Assembly (NCBI GenBank): GCA_039583875.1 | Contig: CM077151.1 | Coordinates: 21,576,766 to 21,640,765 of the forward strand | DNA length: 64,000 nt | Direction: 5' to 3' | DNA from: Platanthera guangdongensis | Taxonomy: Eukaryota; Streptophyta; Magnoliopsida; Asparagales; Orchidaceae | Shown here: one piece after another, positions 21,486 to 32,461 of the stretch | How positions within the stretch are numbered: the stretch's first letter is position 1 | How the letters are laid out: each line of letters starts with the position of its first letter | Notes under the pieces: generated by a model | Database searches by the model: none | What the model was told of the DNA's origin: nothing | Seen by the model: the letters and a program-made list of their open reading frames with translations, nothing else | Translations under genes and position numbers: made by a program

Positions 21486-23041
21486 TGTACAACCCCGTAT
21501 TCGCGAAGAGTGGACCCCAAACAAGACATGCACGTTTTTAAGCTTTTTGGGAATTTTGCACTCCTAGGGGCTAATTTTGGGTGAACATGTAGAACATACT
21601 AGTAGGGGGAGAAAATATTTCTCCCCCCCCAAGGCACTGTTGAGAAGTTGGTCAAGCTGTCCACGCCGCCCCAGCCCACAGACCGCCGAGCACACCCGAG
21701 GCCGTCGAGCTCATCCTAGGCCGCCGAGCTCCCCCCAGGCCGCCGAGCTCACCCCAGGCCGCTGAGGTCACCCCAGACCGTCGAGCTCCCACAGGCCTCC
21801 GAGCTCACCCCAGGCCGCCGAGCTCACCCCAGGCCGCCGAGCTCACCCCAGGCCGCCGAGCTCACCCCAGGCCGCCGAGCTCACCCCATGCCGTCGAGCT
21901 CACCCCAGGCCGCCGAGCTCACCCCAGGCCGCCGAGCTCACCCAAGGCCGTCGAGCTCCCCCAGGCCGCCGAGCTCACCCCAGGACGCCGAGCTCACCCC
22001 AGACCGCCGAGCTCCCCCCAGGCCGCCGAGCTCCCCCCAGACCGCCGAGGTCACCCCAGGCCGCCGAGCTCCCCCAAGCCGCCGAGCTCACCCCAGGCCG
22101 CCGAGCTCACCCCAGGCTGCCGAGCTCCCCCCAGGCCGTCGAGCTCACTCCAGGACGCCGAGCTCACCCCAGGCCTCCGAGCTCACCCCAGGCCGCCGAG
22201 CTCACCCCAGGCCGCCGAGCTCCCCCCAGGCCGCCGAGCTCCCCCCAGGCCGCCGAGCTCACCCCATGTCGTCAAGCTCACCCCAAGCCGCCGAGCTCCC
22301 CCAGGCCGCCGAGCTCCCCCCAGGCCGGCGTGCTCACCCCAAGCCGCCGAGCTCACCCAGCCTCAGGCCGCCGAGCTCATCCGGCCCCAGGCCGCCGAGC
22401 TCACCCCAGGCCGTCGAGCTCACCCCAGGCCGCCGAGCTCACCCCAGGCCGCCGTGCTCACCCCAGGCCGCCGAGCTCAACCAGCCCCAGGCCGCCGAGC
22501 TCATCCAGCCCCAGGCTGCCGAGCTCACCCAGCCCCAGTACGCCGAGCTCACCCAGCCCCAGGCTGACGAGCTCACCCTGGCCGCCTACTCGCCCAGCTC
22601 GAGGGGCTTCCCCTGGTGGATTGCATTTAGCTATTTAGAACAACAGGATTTGGCTGTTGGCGGACTAATTTGGGGGCATTTCAGTAATTTCAGAGCAATG
22701 GAGGTTGGTTATTTGCAGGCAATTCCCAGAAAACTATAAATAGACCCCCTTGGGTGCCTTTGGGGGGGGGGGGGACTTTTTCCTTGCTTCCTCCTCCCTT
22801 AGCTTCTTCTTGGTAGAGTAGAGAGAGCTCCTCCAAGACACCCTAGCTCGAGCATTGACTAGGGAGGGGAAGTGCTCATGCAGCCTTCCGGGTGTGAGGT
22901 GGGACCTCCACGCTAGAGCCGAGGGTCTATTTCTAGCTTCTTGATCTTTGGTCCGTGGCATTCCTCCGAGTGCAGTAGGTGTGAGGTAACCCCTTTCTAG
23001 GGACCCCGAACTCCACAGAGACCAAATTTTTGGTTTCAACA
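21486..23041 (+). repeat. 5' LTR of the 21.5-kb element
   Basis: 1556 bp. Contains a long GC-rich tandem region (about 21660-22590) of units like CCGAGCTCACCCCAGGCCG, 19-21 bp, interrupted by TCACCCAGCCCCAG variants. A CTATAAATAG promoter box is at 22734-22743, followed by a G-run (about 22767-22779). The 283-codon frame 21888-22739 reads the array as PSSPQAAELTPGRRAH repeats and is not a gene. Confidence 0.92.
22734..22743 (+). promoter_or_regulatory. LTR TATA box
   Basis: CTATAAATAG, 28 bp before the G-run, in a context (CTATAAATAGACCCCC) also found at 27059 and 51882 and, on the minus strand, near 59945. Confidence 0.75.
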
Positions 23042-23096
23042 TTTTGGTGCGGTGAGCGTGGAGAGTGACCAGCATAGAAGATCTCGGGAGAGTGTC

Positions 23097-24556
23097 ATGA
23101 CAGGAGGTCAAGGAGGTAGTGATGATCTCGGCGAGCTCCCCAGCTCAGGACCCTTTGTGGGGAGGCAGGAGTTCATAGCCTTCATCCAAGGCATCATGGA
23201 GATGCTGCGCAGCATTTCTCCCTAGGGTGGAAGCTCCACCCCGACCCCCCAGGAGTTATCTCCACCTCTCGACGAGCCGACTCCCAGGGGTCTAGGCGAG
23301 ATGACCCCAGCGGGGGGAGAAGGAAGTGCACCGGGAAGAAGGCCAGGGAAGGAGAGGATGGGAGATGGGGTCGAGCGAGACCTCACCGGCCGGGAGCTGT
23401 TCTCCAGCCCGGCGAGTACCAACCTCCCAGGTGAGCAGGCCGCGCGAGTAGAAGTGGCGAGACCACCCCTTAGGGGGTCACCCTTCAGCGAGCTGATCAT
23501 CTCAGCTCCCGTTCCCAAGGGGTTCAGAGAGCCAGACATGGCTTACTATTCCGGGAAGGATGATCCCGTCCAGCACCTGCAATGGTTCGAGGATGCGGTC
23601 TCCATCAGGCCGATGACAGATGCCTTCAAGTGTCGCCTCTTTGCGATCACGTTGAAGGAGAAGACAAGGGACTGGTTCCATCAAGTCCCTCCAAGGTCGA
23701 TCTACGAGTTCGAGGACTTGAGTCGGAGCTTCCAACTTCGCTTCTCCACCTCCAAGAAGAGGAAGAGGAGTCCTGAGTCCATCTTCCTGATAAGGTAGGG
23801 GGTTGAGGAGTCGCTAGCCCGCTACGTTGACATGTTCCAAGAAGAGATCTTGGAGGTCCAAGAGATGCCCGGGTATGCTCTCCAGATGGCCTTCACCGTT
23901 GGGCTGAAGGAGGGATTCTTCAAGATGAGCTTGACCCGGAATGCCCCCCTTTCCTTCGAAGAGCTGATGGAAAGGGAGGCAGAGGAGATAGCCATGGAGG
24001 CAGCCAACCCGTCATTTGTCAAAAAGTTGGCAAGGCTAACAGAGGCGGAGTCGAAGGAGCAAGGAGGCGCAAGACATTAGGAAGGAAGAAGCAGAGAGGA
24101 GCAGAGAGCTTGGGGGTTCTAGGGACAGGAGGGTCTAGAACCAGGTTGGAGGCAGCAGGGAGGACCCATTCATGGTCCAGGAAGAGGTCACAACCAAGGT
24201 GGGGGGATTTTCATGAAGGCCGAGGGAGGTTCAACTTCCAAAGGCAAGCCCCTAGGCAACTCCCACCCCCACCACAGCAAGCGATGGAAATTGGTCGAAG
24301 GGAGAGGAGGAACCGCACGGGAAGGAGAAAAGTCAGAGTAGAGTTACCCTACTGTGAGTTCCACCAGGAGGAAGGCCACACAACATCTACTTGCCCCGAA
24401 TTTCTGGAGTTGAGAAGGACAAGAGCTCCAGCACTTCAACCTCATCAGCCTCAACAAGCGCAAGACTCGGTGCGGATTAAAGAAGTCCGACCCAAGGCAG
24501 CAGAGGAGAGATATGAGGACAGGGTTGATGTGGGCACCCGGGGAAGGATCGGATGA
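23097..24556 (+). pseudogene. Broken gag of the 21.5-kb element
   Basis: ATG at 23097, 55 bp after the LTR. One frame runs to 24078 with in-frame TAG stops at 23223 and 23796. The next part is in another frame (24110-24556). The gag core (FREPDMAYYSGKDDPVQHL, then RDWFHQVPPRS, then LRFSTSKKRKRSPES) lies at about codons 142-235 and matches the Retrotrans_gag pattern. A zinc-finger-like CEFHQEEGHTTSTC lies near the end, with His replacing the second Cys of CCHC. The intact homologue is 38111-39748. Gag packages the RNA into virus-like particles; this copy cannot make a full protein. Confidence 0.85.
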
Positions 24557-24684
24557 TTCACGGGGGAAGAGGGAGGTAAGAGAAAAGTGAATCATCTTCT
24601 TGTAATGAACTTAGCTTGCGTTGTATCAGCTATGATTAATGGTAGAAACCACCGAAAAATATTTATGGTCCATAAAAGGTCTCA

Positions 24685-26088
24685 CTCCGAGATGGATTCC
24701 GCTGTCAGGCTCTCACTAGCTGACATGACAGGTTGATCTCTCGTGGAGGCTAAGTCCTTTTAGCTCCGAGATGGATTCCGCTGCCAGGCTCTCACAAGCT
24801 GGCAGGGCAGGTTGATCTCTCGTGGAGGCTAAGTCCTTTTAGCTCCGAGATGGATTCTGCTGTCAGGCTCTCACAAGCTGGCAGGGCGGGTTGATCTCTC
24901 GTGGAGGCTAAGTCCTTTTAGCTCCGAGATGGATTCCGCTGCCAGGCTCTCACAAGCTGGCAGGGCAGGTTGATCTCTCGTGGAGGCTAAGTCCTTTTAG
25001 CTCCGAGATGGATTCCGCTGGCAGGGCAGGTTGATCTCTCGTGAAGGCTAAGTCCTTTTAGCTCCGAGATGGATTCCGCTGTCAGGATCTCACTAGCTGA
25101 CAGGGCAGGTTGATCTCTCGTGGAGGCTAAGTCCTTTTAGCTCCGAGATGGATTCCGCTGTCAGGCTCTCACAAGCTGGCAGGGTAGGTTGATCTCTCGT
25201 GGAGGCTAAGTCCTTTTAGCTCCGAGATGGATTCCGCTGTCAGGCTCTCACTAGCTGACAGGGCAGGTTGATCTCTCGTGGAGGCTAAGTCCTTTTAACT
25301 CCGAGATGGATTCCGCTGTCAGGCTCTCACAAGCTGGCAGGGCAGGTTGATCTCTCGTGGAGGCTAAGTAATTTTTGCTCCGAGATGGATTCCGCTGTGA
25401 GGCTCTCACTAGCTGACAGGGCAGGTTGATCTCTCGTGGAGGCTAAGTCCTTTTAGCTCCGAGATGGATTCTGCTGTCAGGCTATCACAAGCTAGCAGGG
25501 CAGGTTGATATCTCGTGGAGGCTAAGTCCTTTTAGCTCCGAGATGAATTCCGCTGTCAGGCTCTCACTAGCTGACATGGCAGGTTGATCTCTCGTGGAAG
25601 CTAAGTCCTTTTAGCTGCGAGATGGATTCCGCTGTCAGACTCTCACAAGCTGGCAGGGCAGGTTGATCTCTCGTGGAGGCTAAGTCCTTTTAGCTCTGAG
25701 ATGGATTCCGCTGTCAGACTCTCACTAGCTGACAGGGCAGGTTGATCTCTCGTACAGGCTAAGTCCTTTTAGCTCCGAGATGGATTCCGCTCTCAGGCTC
25801 TCACTAGCTGGCAGGACAGGTTGATCTCTCGTGGAGGCTAAGTCCTTTTAGCTTCGAGATGGATTCCGTTGTCAGGCTCTCACTAGCTGACAGGGCAGGT
25901 TGATCTCTCATGGAGGCCAAGTATTTTTTACCCCGAGGTCGTCTCGTCACCCAGGCTCCCATTAGTTGGCTTGACAGGTCGACCCCTCGGGGAGGCCAAA
26001 TGTTTTCTACCCCGAGGCCGCCTCGTCACCCAGGCTCCCATTAGCTGGCTTGACGGGCTGACTCTCCTGGGAGGGGCCAGGTACTTTT
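24685..26088 (+). repeat. 79-bp tandem array, 18 copies, in place of pol
   Basis: Copies start at 24685, 24764, 24843, 24922, 25001, 25062, 25141 and then every 79 bp to 25852, each beginning CTCCGAGATGGATTCCGC. The fifth copy (25001) lacks 18 bp. The last two (25931 and 26010) are strongly diverged but keep exact 79-bp spacing. Units contain GCTCTCACTAGCTGACAGGG and CTCTCGTGGAGGCTAAG. Two variants (CACAAGCTGGC and CACTAGCTGAC) alternate in places, suggesting dimer duplication. Confidence 0.95.
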
Positions 26089-26169
26089 CGGCTCAAGCCC
26101 ACTCCGCGAATACGTTGGGTTGGATGTTTCTTTCCGAGATTGTGCCAACCTCGAAAAGAGCGGGGATTG

Positions 26170-27368
26170 TGTACAACCCTGTATTCGCGAAAAGTGTTCC
26201 CCAAACAAGGCATGCGCGTTTTTAAGCTTTTTGGAATTTTGCACTCCTAGGGGCCAATTTTGGGTGAACATGTAGAACATACTAGTAGGGGGAGAAAATA
26301 TTTCTCCCCCCCCCCAAGGCACTCTTGAGAAGTCGGTCAAGCCGTCCAAGCCGCCCCAGCCCACAGGCCGCCAAGCACACCCCAGGCCGCCGAGCTCACC
26401 CCAGGCCGCCGAGCTCACCCCAGGCCGCCGAGGTCACCCCAGGCCGCCGAGCTCCCACAGGCCGCCGAGCTCACCCCAGGCCGCCGAGCTCCCCCCAGGA
26501 CGCCGTGCTCACCCCAGGCCGCCAAGCTCACCCCATGCCGCCGAGCTCCCCCAGGCCGTCGAGGTCACCCCAGGCCGCCGAGCTCCCCCAGGCCGCCGAG
26601 CTCACCCCAGGCCGCAGAGCTCACCCCAGGCCGCCGAGCTCCCCCAGTCCGTCGAGCTCACCCAGCCCCAGGCCGCCGAGCACCTCCGGCCCCAGGCCGC
26701 CGAGCTCACCCCAGGCCGCCGAGCTCACCCCAGGCCGCCGAGCTCACCCCCAGGCCGACGAGCTCACCCCAGGCCGCCGAGCTCACCCCAGGCCGCCGAG
26801 CTCACCCAGCCCCAGGCCGCCGAGATCATCCAGCCCCACGCCACCGAGCTCACCCAACCCCAGTACGCCGAGCTCACCCAGCCCCAGGCCGACGAGCACA
26901 CCCTGGCCGCCTACTCGCCCAGCTCGAGGGGCTTCTCCTGGTGGATTGCATTTAGCTATTTAGAACAGCGGGATTTGACTGTTGGCGGACCAATTTGGGG
27001 GCATTTCAGTAATTTCAGAGCAATGGAGGTTGATTATTTGCAGGTCATTCCCAGAAAACTATAAATAGACCCCCTTGGGTGCCTTTGGGGGGGGGGGGGG
27101 GGCTTTTTCCTTGCTTCCTCCTCCCTTACCTTCTTCTTGGTAGAGTAGAGAGAGCTCTTCCAAGGCACCCTAGCTCGAGCATTGGCTATGGATGGGAAGT
27201 GCTCAGGCAGCCTTCCGGGTGTGAGGTGGGACCTCCACTCTAGATCCGAGGGTCTGTTTCTAGTTTCTTGATATTTGGTCCGTGACGTTCCTCCGGGTGC
27301 AGTAGATGTGAGGTCACCCATTTCTAGGGACCCCGAACTCCACAGAGACCAAATTTTTGGTTTTAACA
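26170..27368 (+). repeat. 3' LTR of the 21.5-kb element
   Basis: 1199 bp, 357 bp shorter than the 5' LTR. The difference lies mostly in the CCGAGCTCACCCCAGGCCG array (about 26340-26925). Promoter box CTATAAATAG at 27059-27068. Confidence 0.92.
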
Positions 27369-28380
27369 GTGATTTTTTCGTTCGGTCTCGATTTTTTCGC
27401 CTGGTCGTGATTTTTTCGCCACGTCGCGTTTTTTTCGCCCGGACACACTTATTTTATCACCCAGGCGCATTTTTTTCGCCCGTGCGGGTTTTTTCACCCG
27501 TGGGCGATTTTTTCGCCCTGACACGATTTTTTTCCTGCAAGTGATTGTTTTACTGGATGTAGTTTTTTCTTCCGGGCGCAGCGGCGAGCGATTTTGTTCT
27601 CATACGTGATTTTTTTGCTCGGACGCGCATTTTTTGCCCGAGCGTGTTTTTTTCGCGTAGGAATGATTTTTCACCGGAACGCGTTTTTTTCGTTCTCACG
27701 GAAGAAAAAGCGCGTCAAAAACAAAAACTTGCCCTTTCAAAAAAATCGCACAGGGGTGAAAAATTTGCGCACGGGAGAAAAAAATGCCTCCGGGCAAACA
27801 AAACGCGCACGGGGGAAAAAATTCGCTCTTAGGCAAAAAAAACGCTCCCGGGCGAAAAAAATGCCCGGGCGAAAAAAATGCGCCCGGGGGAAAAAAACGC
27901 GTCCGGGCGAAAAAACCGAGCCCGTGCGAAAAAAACGCGTCCGGGCAAAAAAACGCGCCCGGGAGAAAAAAATGCGTCCGGGCGAAAAAATGTGACCCGA
28001 CGAAAAATAATCGCGTCCGGGCGTAAAAATCGTGGCCGGGTGAAAAAAAAACGTTACCTGGCGAAAAAAAACACGTCTGGGCCAAAATACCGCTCGAGTG
28101 AATAAACCCGCAAACGGACGAAAAAAATCGCAACCGGGCGAAAATGTTTGTCGGGGCGAAAATATCGCGCATAGGCGAAATAATCACGTCTAAGCGAAAA
28201 AAAACACTTCCAACCGAATATGAATTAATGAAATTTTAGATAAATATTTATGAACAAACTATACAAACACTCCCCTACTTATTCATCGTTGATTTTATTA
28301 AATTTTTATGCAAATAACAATTTTGAATTAGCGACTTATTTATTATTATAAAGATCTGCCGCTGCTGTCCCAATAGAGCC

Positions 28381-29010
28381 AGTATTTTAGATAATTTTTT
28401 TTTCAAACGAATATTGAATAAATGCTCTCATGACTTTAGTTAGAAAACCGAGTTTGTAGCTATCATTACAGCAAGGATGATAATAAAATGTGTACTATTG
28501 TTCACAGCCCAGATGACAACCAACTGCACTGTGGCCATTACTTTTCCTTTCGGCCCAAAATATCTTTGTAAAAGTTTTGGAGTTGAATTCTATTAAAATA
28601 AATCATTTCCAAGGATTTGAATTTTTGTATTATTTTTACTCATATGTGCTCAAATATTATACGCAGGTCCGCAGGATAAGCTTAGATATTTTTCTCTAGG
28701 GCGTAATCATTGTGGATCCGAATGCCCTGTAGTTTCTGTGGGAACTTCAGGGGGTGGAGTTCCTGTTTTGTCAATTAATGAAGCGGAATTAGAAAAAATG
28801 GTTAACATGAAAGTTGTAGATATCTCTGAGATGAATAACTTTCATGTTGAACATTTTTGTTCACGTCACATCCTAAGGCCGACCTCGCATATTGAGCTTA
28901 TTTTTAGGTTCAAAAACTAGTTTTCTATACTCACCTTAACAAACACGCATCCTCAAACGGAACCTAAGGATTATTATAAGAATTGTGAGTCACGAGGCTT
29001 TTGAAAAATT
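28381..29010. other. AT-rich spacer with a decayed palindrome
   Basis: At 28805-28862 AACATGAAAGTTGTAGATAT and ATAACTTTCATGTTGAACAT form a decayed copy of the palindromic module seen at 4528, 32170, 32330, 46845 and 47035. Nothing else assigned. Confidence 0.45.
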
Positions 29011-30470
29011 GGTTTAAATTGGGCCGCATTAGTTCTTTACCGTTCTAGCGTGCAAACAGTCACATAAGGAATAGAGAGTGGGCAAGATGGTTTTTTTTTA
29101 CGTGAAAAACCCGTGAATAAGTTGACAAAATACGTGGCTAGTTCGGTGCCGACAAAACTTCACTATTTACTGGTGTTTTATATGGCTTTATGGAGAAGGT
29201 GAGGGTGACAGACCGTTTCTCGTTACAATTGACGGGGGGAGAGAGTAAGATGTGTCCGGAGGGTGACAGTCTGTGCTCGCGAAGCTTTATGTCTGTCTTT
29301 GCTAGCGGTGGCGAACGCGCGTGCTGGCGACTTAGCCGCTTTTTTCTCTCGTGTTCGAAGACTAGAGCGGAGGAGGCTAAGAGAGCTCGGATGCGTAGGG
29401 GGAGAAGGCTGGAAGGAGAAAAGGTGAGAATGAAGAATGGTTCAGTGTCCTATTTATAGGTCAAAGGACCTAGGTGGTTACCGTAGTTATGCGGTTATCC
29501 GCAGACCGTAATCACCATATTTGATATTTGCAGCTCATTTTAGTATAGTTCGATGTGTACATTATTTTAACGATTTTACTATTTGCATACCAATATGATT
29601 TTAGATATTCGCGCTCACTCATATTTAGTGGTTATGCAGGTGGTTACCTGTACAACGGACGACAAAGGTTGCACAGAGACGATCGAACGGCGGGGAGACG
29701 GTCGGCGACAGAGAGGTGGATAGCCAGAGGGAGGCCTGGGCGGCGGAGGGTGATCGAGAGAGGGACAGCTACGGAGGCTGACTGGGAGAGGGCCGGCGAG
29801 GCGACTACTAGGATGGGGCTGGCCTCGCGACGGTTGGTCGGGCAGCTGCCACAATGGGCCCGGCCTCGCGGCGACCTCGCAGCGATCAACAGTTGGAGAT
29901 AACACCAAGGCCGCCCCTATCAGAGCTCGCATTGGGGCCAACCACACGGAGGCTGGTTGGGCGGGGGCCCGCGTCGGGTTTGGCCTTGTGAAGGCCGGCT
30001 GGGTGGGGGCCGCATCAAGTGCTGCCTCTCGGTGGTCGGCAGGGCGGGGGCCGTTTTGGGGCCGACCGCGCGGTGGCCGTCCGGGCTAGGATTTGCAAAG
30101 GTTGGCTAGGCAACGGTCGCGACGGGGCCAACATCATGGAGGTCGGCCTATCGGAGGCTGCGTCAGGGCCGGCCTCGCGGAGGCCGGCCGGTCGGCACCC
30201 GCGCTGAGGCCGTCCTCGTGGAGGCTGATCGGGCTATGGTCGTTTGGAGGCCGACCAGGCGGCGACCGCGATGGGGCTATCCTCATGGTGGCCGACCTGT
30301 CGGAGGTCGCGCGGAAGCTGTCCGATCTCGCGGAGGCAGAGCTCATGGAGGTCGGCCAGTCGAAGGCCGCGCTAGGGCTGGTCTCGCACATTATGTCATG
30401 TTGTCTCGCACAATATGTTCAAGAAGAAAGATCGTTACCCTTATCGATCGCTTAAAAGTCACGAAATAAT
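29011..30470 (+). mobile_element. Old LTR remnant, family F, with GC-rich region
   Basis: Ordered motifs GCGTGCAAACAGTCAC (29050), ACGTGAAAAACCCGTGAA, AAAACTTCACTATTTAC and TTTCTCGTTACAA match family F at 9679. GTTATGCGGTTATCCGCAG is at 29485. From 29650 to 30390 it is GC-rich with diverged short repeats such as GAGGCCGGCC and GTCGGCC, keeping frames open on both strands. No ends or target duplication identified. Confidence 0.5.
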
Positions 30471-31130
30471 AAAACGGTCACAACACCGTACTCTCCGCGG
30501 ATCTGGCTTCGACTCGCAAATATGACCAAAAGAACGGATTCACAGGTTCCCTTCAGGGCTGGATCAGCCTTGTTGTTGCTCTCCTATCATTCTCCTTCTT
30601 TTATCTGAAGATCAGAGAGAGAGAGAGAGATTTCGCATCTCAAGCCTTTAACATAAAGCTACCCCGCACGATAACACGCTACCGCCGCGCGGTAGCTTCG
30701 GCGGTGGTCGTTTAACCCAATAAACGTTGTTCTGCCTCTTAAATACCGCCTCAACCTTATCCGACACGTGACACAATACCTCCAGCGGTACCTCTACCGC
30801 TGCGTGTTAAGTGCCAGAGATAATAGTTGAATTAATTCACTGGCTACCGCCGCGAGTATCATACCATCGTCGAGTGGTACCTTCTAGAGACGTTATCTTA
30901 AATCAGCTTGATACTGCCAGCGCTAGCTCTACCGCCTGACAGTAATCTCCAGTGACCATCTTTCTGTTATATTCAGGAAATTTGGTGCATTACAGCTGGG
31001 GCCGGCCTTGTGGAGTCCGGGCGGACTGGGGCTGCACCGGGGCCATCCTCATGGAGCCAGCGCTGGGGCCGCTCTCGTGGAGGGCGATCGCAGGGGGGCC
31101 ACGATTGCGGGGTGAGTGGCCGCATCAATG
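30471..31130. other. GC-rich inverted words; LTR debris
   Basis: CTACCGCCGCGCGGTAGC (30680-30697) and CTCTACCGC words resemble those in 18316-20140. A (GA)n run lies at 30613-30629. No coding domain. Confidence 0.35.
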
Positions 31131-31189
31131 TGGTTTAATACTGTCATTTTGTAATTTATATTTTATTTATGTTCATCGACGTTCAGTTT

Positions 31190-31720
31190 TTCATCAGTCC
31201 GAAGAATTAGGACGTGTTAACTATGAGTCAAATCAAATGCACAAACAGTTATGTGAAAATCAAGCAGCATGACAAGAGACATTTTAATGTGAAAAATCAT
31301 GTGGCTAAATTTGTGCCGAACCAAAATTCACCATTCTTTTTTTGTTTACAATTATTAGGGCTCCTCTGAAGGTGATAAGACACATCTCCGTTACAAGCTT
31401 TGAGTACAAATAAAGAGTAAAAAAGCCAAGTCCACAGAGCTTCCACAAAGTGTCAGCGAGAACATCAGCGAGCGTGTTTCTCTATGCCTTATCTCGGGCT
31501 CTCTAAATAGTTCAATTGAGAGTTGAGTTGACTCGATCGAGAGCAGAGCAAATACCGAGCGAAGGAAAGATCGAAGTCCTACGTTCTCTTCAGAAAATCT
31601 CAAAGCTCCTTTTGACCTCTGGAGTTGTTTGTCCTCAAAAGAAGACATTGGGGTCTTTTTGTAGCTTTTTAAAGGGACGTATTGGTAATTGCACTCAACT
31701 GAATCTTAAGTTGTTGAATG
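31190..31720 (+). mobile_element. LTR-like remnant related to the 59.2-62.6 kb arms
   Basis: GCACAAACAGTTATGTG, AATGTGAAAAATCATGTGGC, CTCCGTTACAAGC and then CAGAAAATCTCAAAGCTCC with CCTCTGGAGTTG at 31590-31630. The last block matches 59587-59630 (plus) and 62060-62020 (minus). Confidence 0.45.
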
Positions 31721-31909
31721 ACTTTGCTCCGTTTTAGTCGAAATCCTATCCATTTGACTCGAAAATCAATAGGAGAACTCACCCCCATTACAAGCCCTAT
31801 ATTTCGCGCAAAAGTATGTGTCCTTTACGTACCTAATTTTTTCTCGAAATTATCCCGCTGTCCTGATTTCTCCTGATTGTAACCCGGCTCGACCAATGGC
31901 TGACTTAGA

Positions 31910-31942
31910 AAATTAAAATTAAAATTAAAATTAAAATTAATC
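31910..31942. repeat. Microsatellite (AAAATT)n
   Basis: About five AAAATT hexamers in an AT-rich spacer. The rest of 31721-32050 shows nothing. Confidence 0.85.
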
Positions 31943-32051
31943 AACAAACATAAAAAAAAACTATTCCTGTACCTCACCTTAAAAACAAGGTGAGTATGAA
32001 CTGTCGTGAACGTCTACCTTATCTAAAGAATTTCATTCACCTTTTTTTTAA

Positions 32052-32461
32052 TGATTGTTATTAACACTTCAGTTTTGACTAGTCGTATAATTTTTTCTTC
32101 TAATTTCTTACATCTTTTAAAAATACATTTTGTACATGTATTTTTAGAAAAAGTGTTCAACACGAAAGTTATAGATCTTGACGAGATCTACAACTTTCGT
32201 GTTGATCAGTTTTCCCAAAAATGCATGCACAAGGCGTATTTCTAAAAGCCGCGAAATCTGAGTGTATTTTCAAGATACGTCTTGTTCATGCATTTTTCGG
32301 AAAAATGTTCAACACAAAAGTTGTGGATCTCGTCGAGATCTACAACTTTCGTGTTGAATACTTTTCCTAAAAATACATGTACAAAACGTATTTTCAAAAA
32401 CCACTAAAAATTAGGAGAAAACGTTATGCGACTATCCAAAACTATAGTGCTACTACCAATT
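32052..32461. mobile_element. Fold-back MITE with two copies of the palindromic module
   Basis: Outer inverted ends GATTGTTATTAACACTTCAG and, complemented, AATTGGTAGTAGCACTATAG. Next inwards are GTTTTGACTAGTCGTATAA and GTTTTGGATAGTCGCATAA. Inside are two hairpins (about 32150-32215 and 32300-32370), each with GTTCAACACRAAAGTT..GATC..GATCTACAACTTTCGTG. No coding capacity. Same TIR group as 4411-4671. Confidence 0.75.

Larger units (their letters stand above)
21486..27368 (+). mobile_element. Gag-only LTR retrotransposon (TR-GAG type), gypsy-like
   Basis: Flanked by the perfect 5-bp TSD GTGAT (21481-21485 and 27369-27373). LTRs 21486-23041 and 26170-27368 start TGTACAACCC and end TTTCAACA or TTTTAACA. 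The interior carries a broken gag (23097-24556), then an 18-copy 79-bp array (24685-26088), then a polypurine tract (about 26150-26168, CTCGAAAAGAGCGGGGATT). There is no protease, reverse transcriptase, RNase H or integrase. It is inserted in the left arm of fold-back copy A. Confidence 0.93.
20890..28380. mobile_element. Fold-back transposon, family FB, copy A (split by LTR element)
   Basis: Left end GGCTCTGTTTGAGACAGATT and right end complementing to GGCTCTATTGGGACAGCAG. Subterminal blocks are TTTTCATAAGCGATTATC.. on the left and AATGAAATTTTAGATAAA.. on the right. After removal of the LTR element (21486-27368 and one target copy) about 1.6 kb remains. The left arm (21085-21480 plus 27374-27690) is an array of T-run-CGCCCGGRCG units; from about 27720 to 28195 the array is in reverse-complement form (CGCCCGGGCGAAAAAA). 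No transposase. Frames rich in FF or KK, such as 27594-27995, follow the array and are not genes. Confidence 0.8.

Noticed and set aside
21888..22739. 283-codon proline/alanine-rich protein
   Set aside because: It is the reading of the LTR tandem array. The 3' LTR reads differently and array length varies between LTRs.
24685..26088. CRISPR-like regular repeats
   Set aside because: The whole 79-bp period is conserved, with no variable spacers. It lies inside a plant LTR element and has no cas genes.
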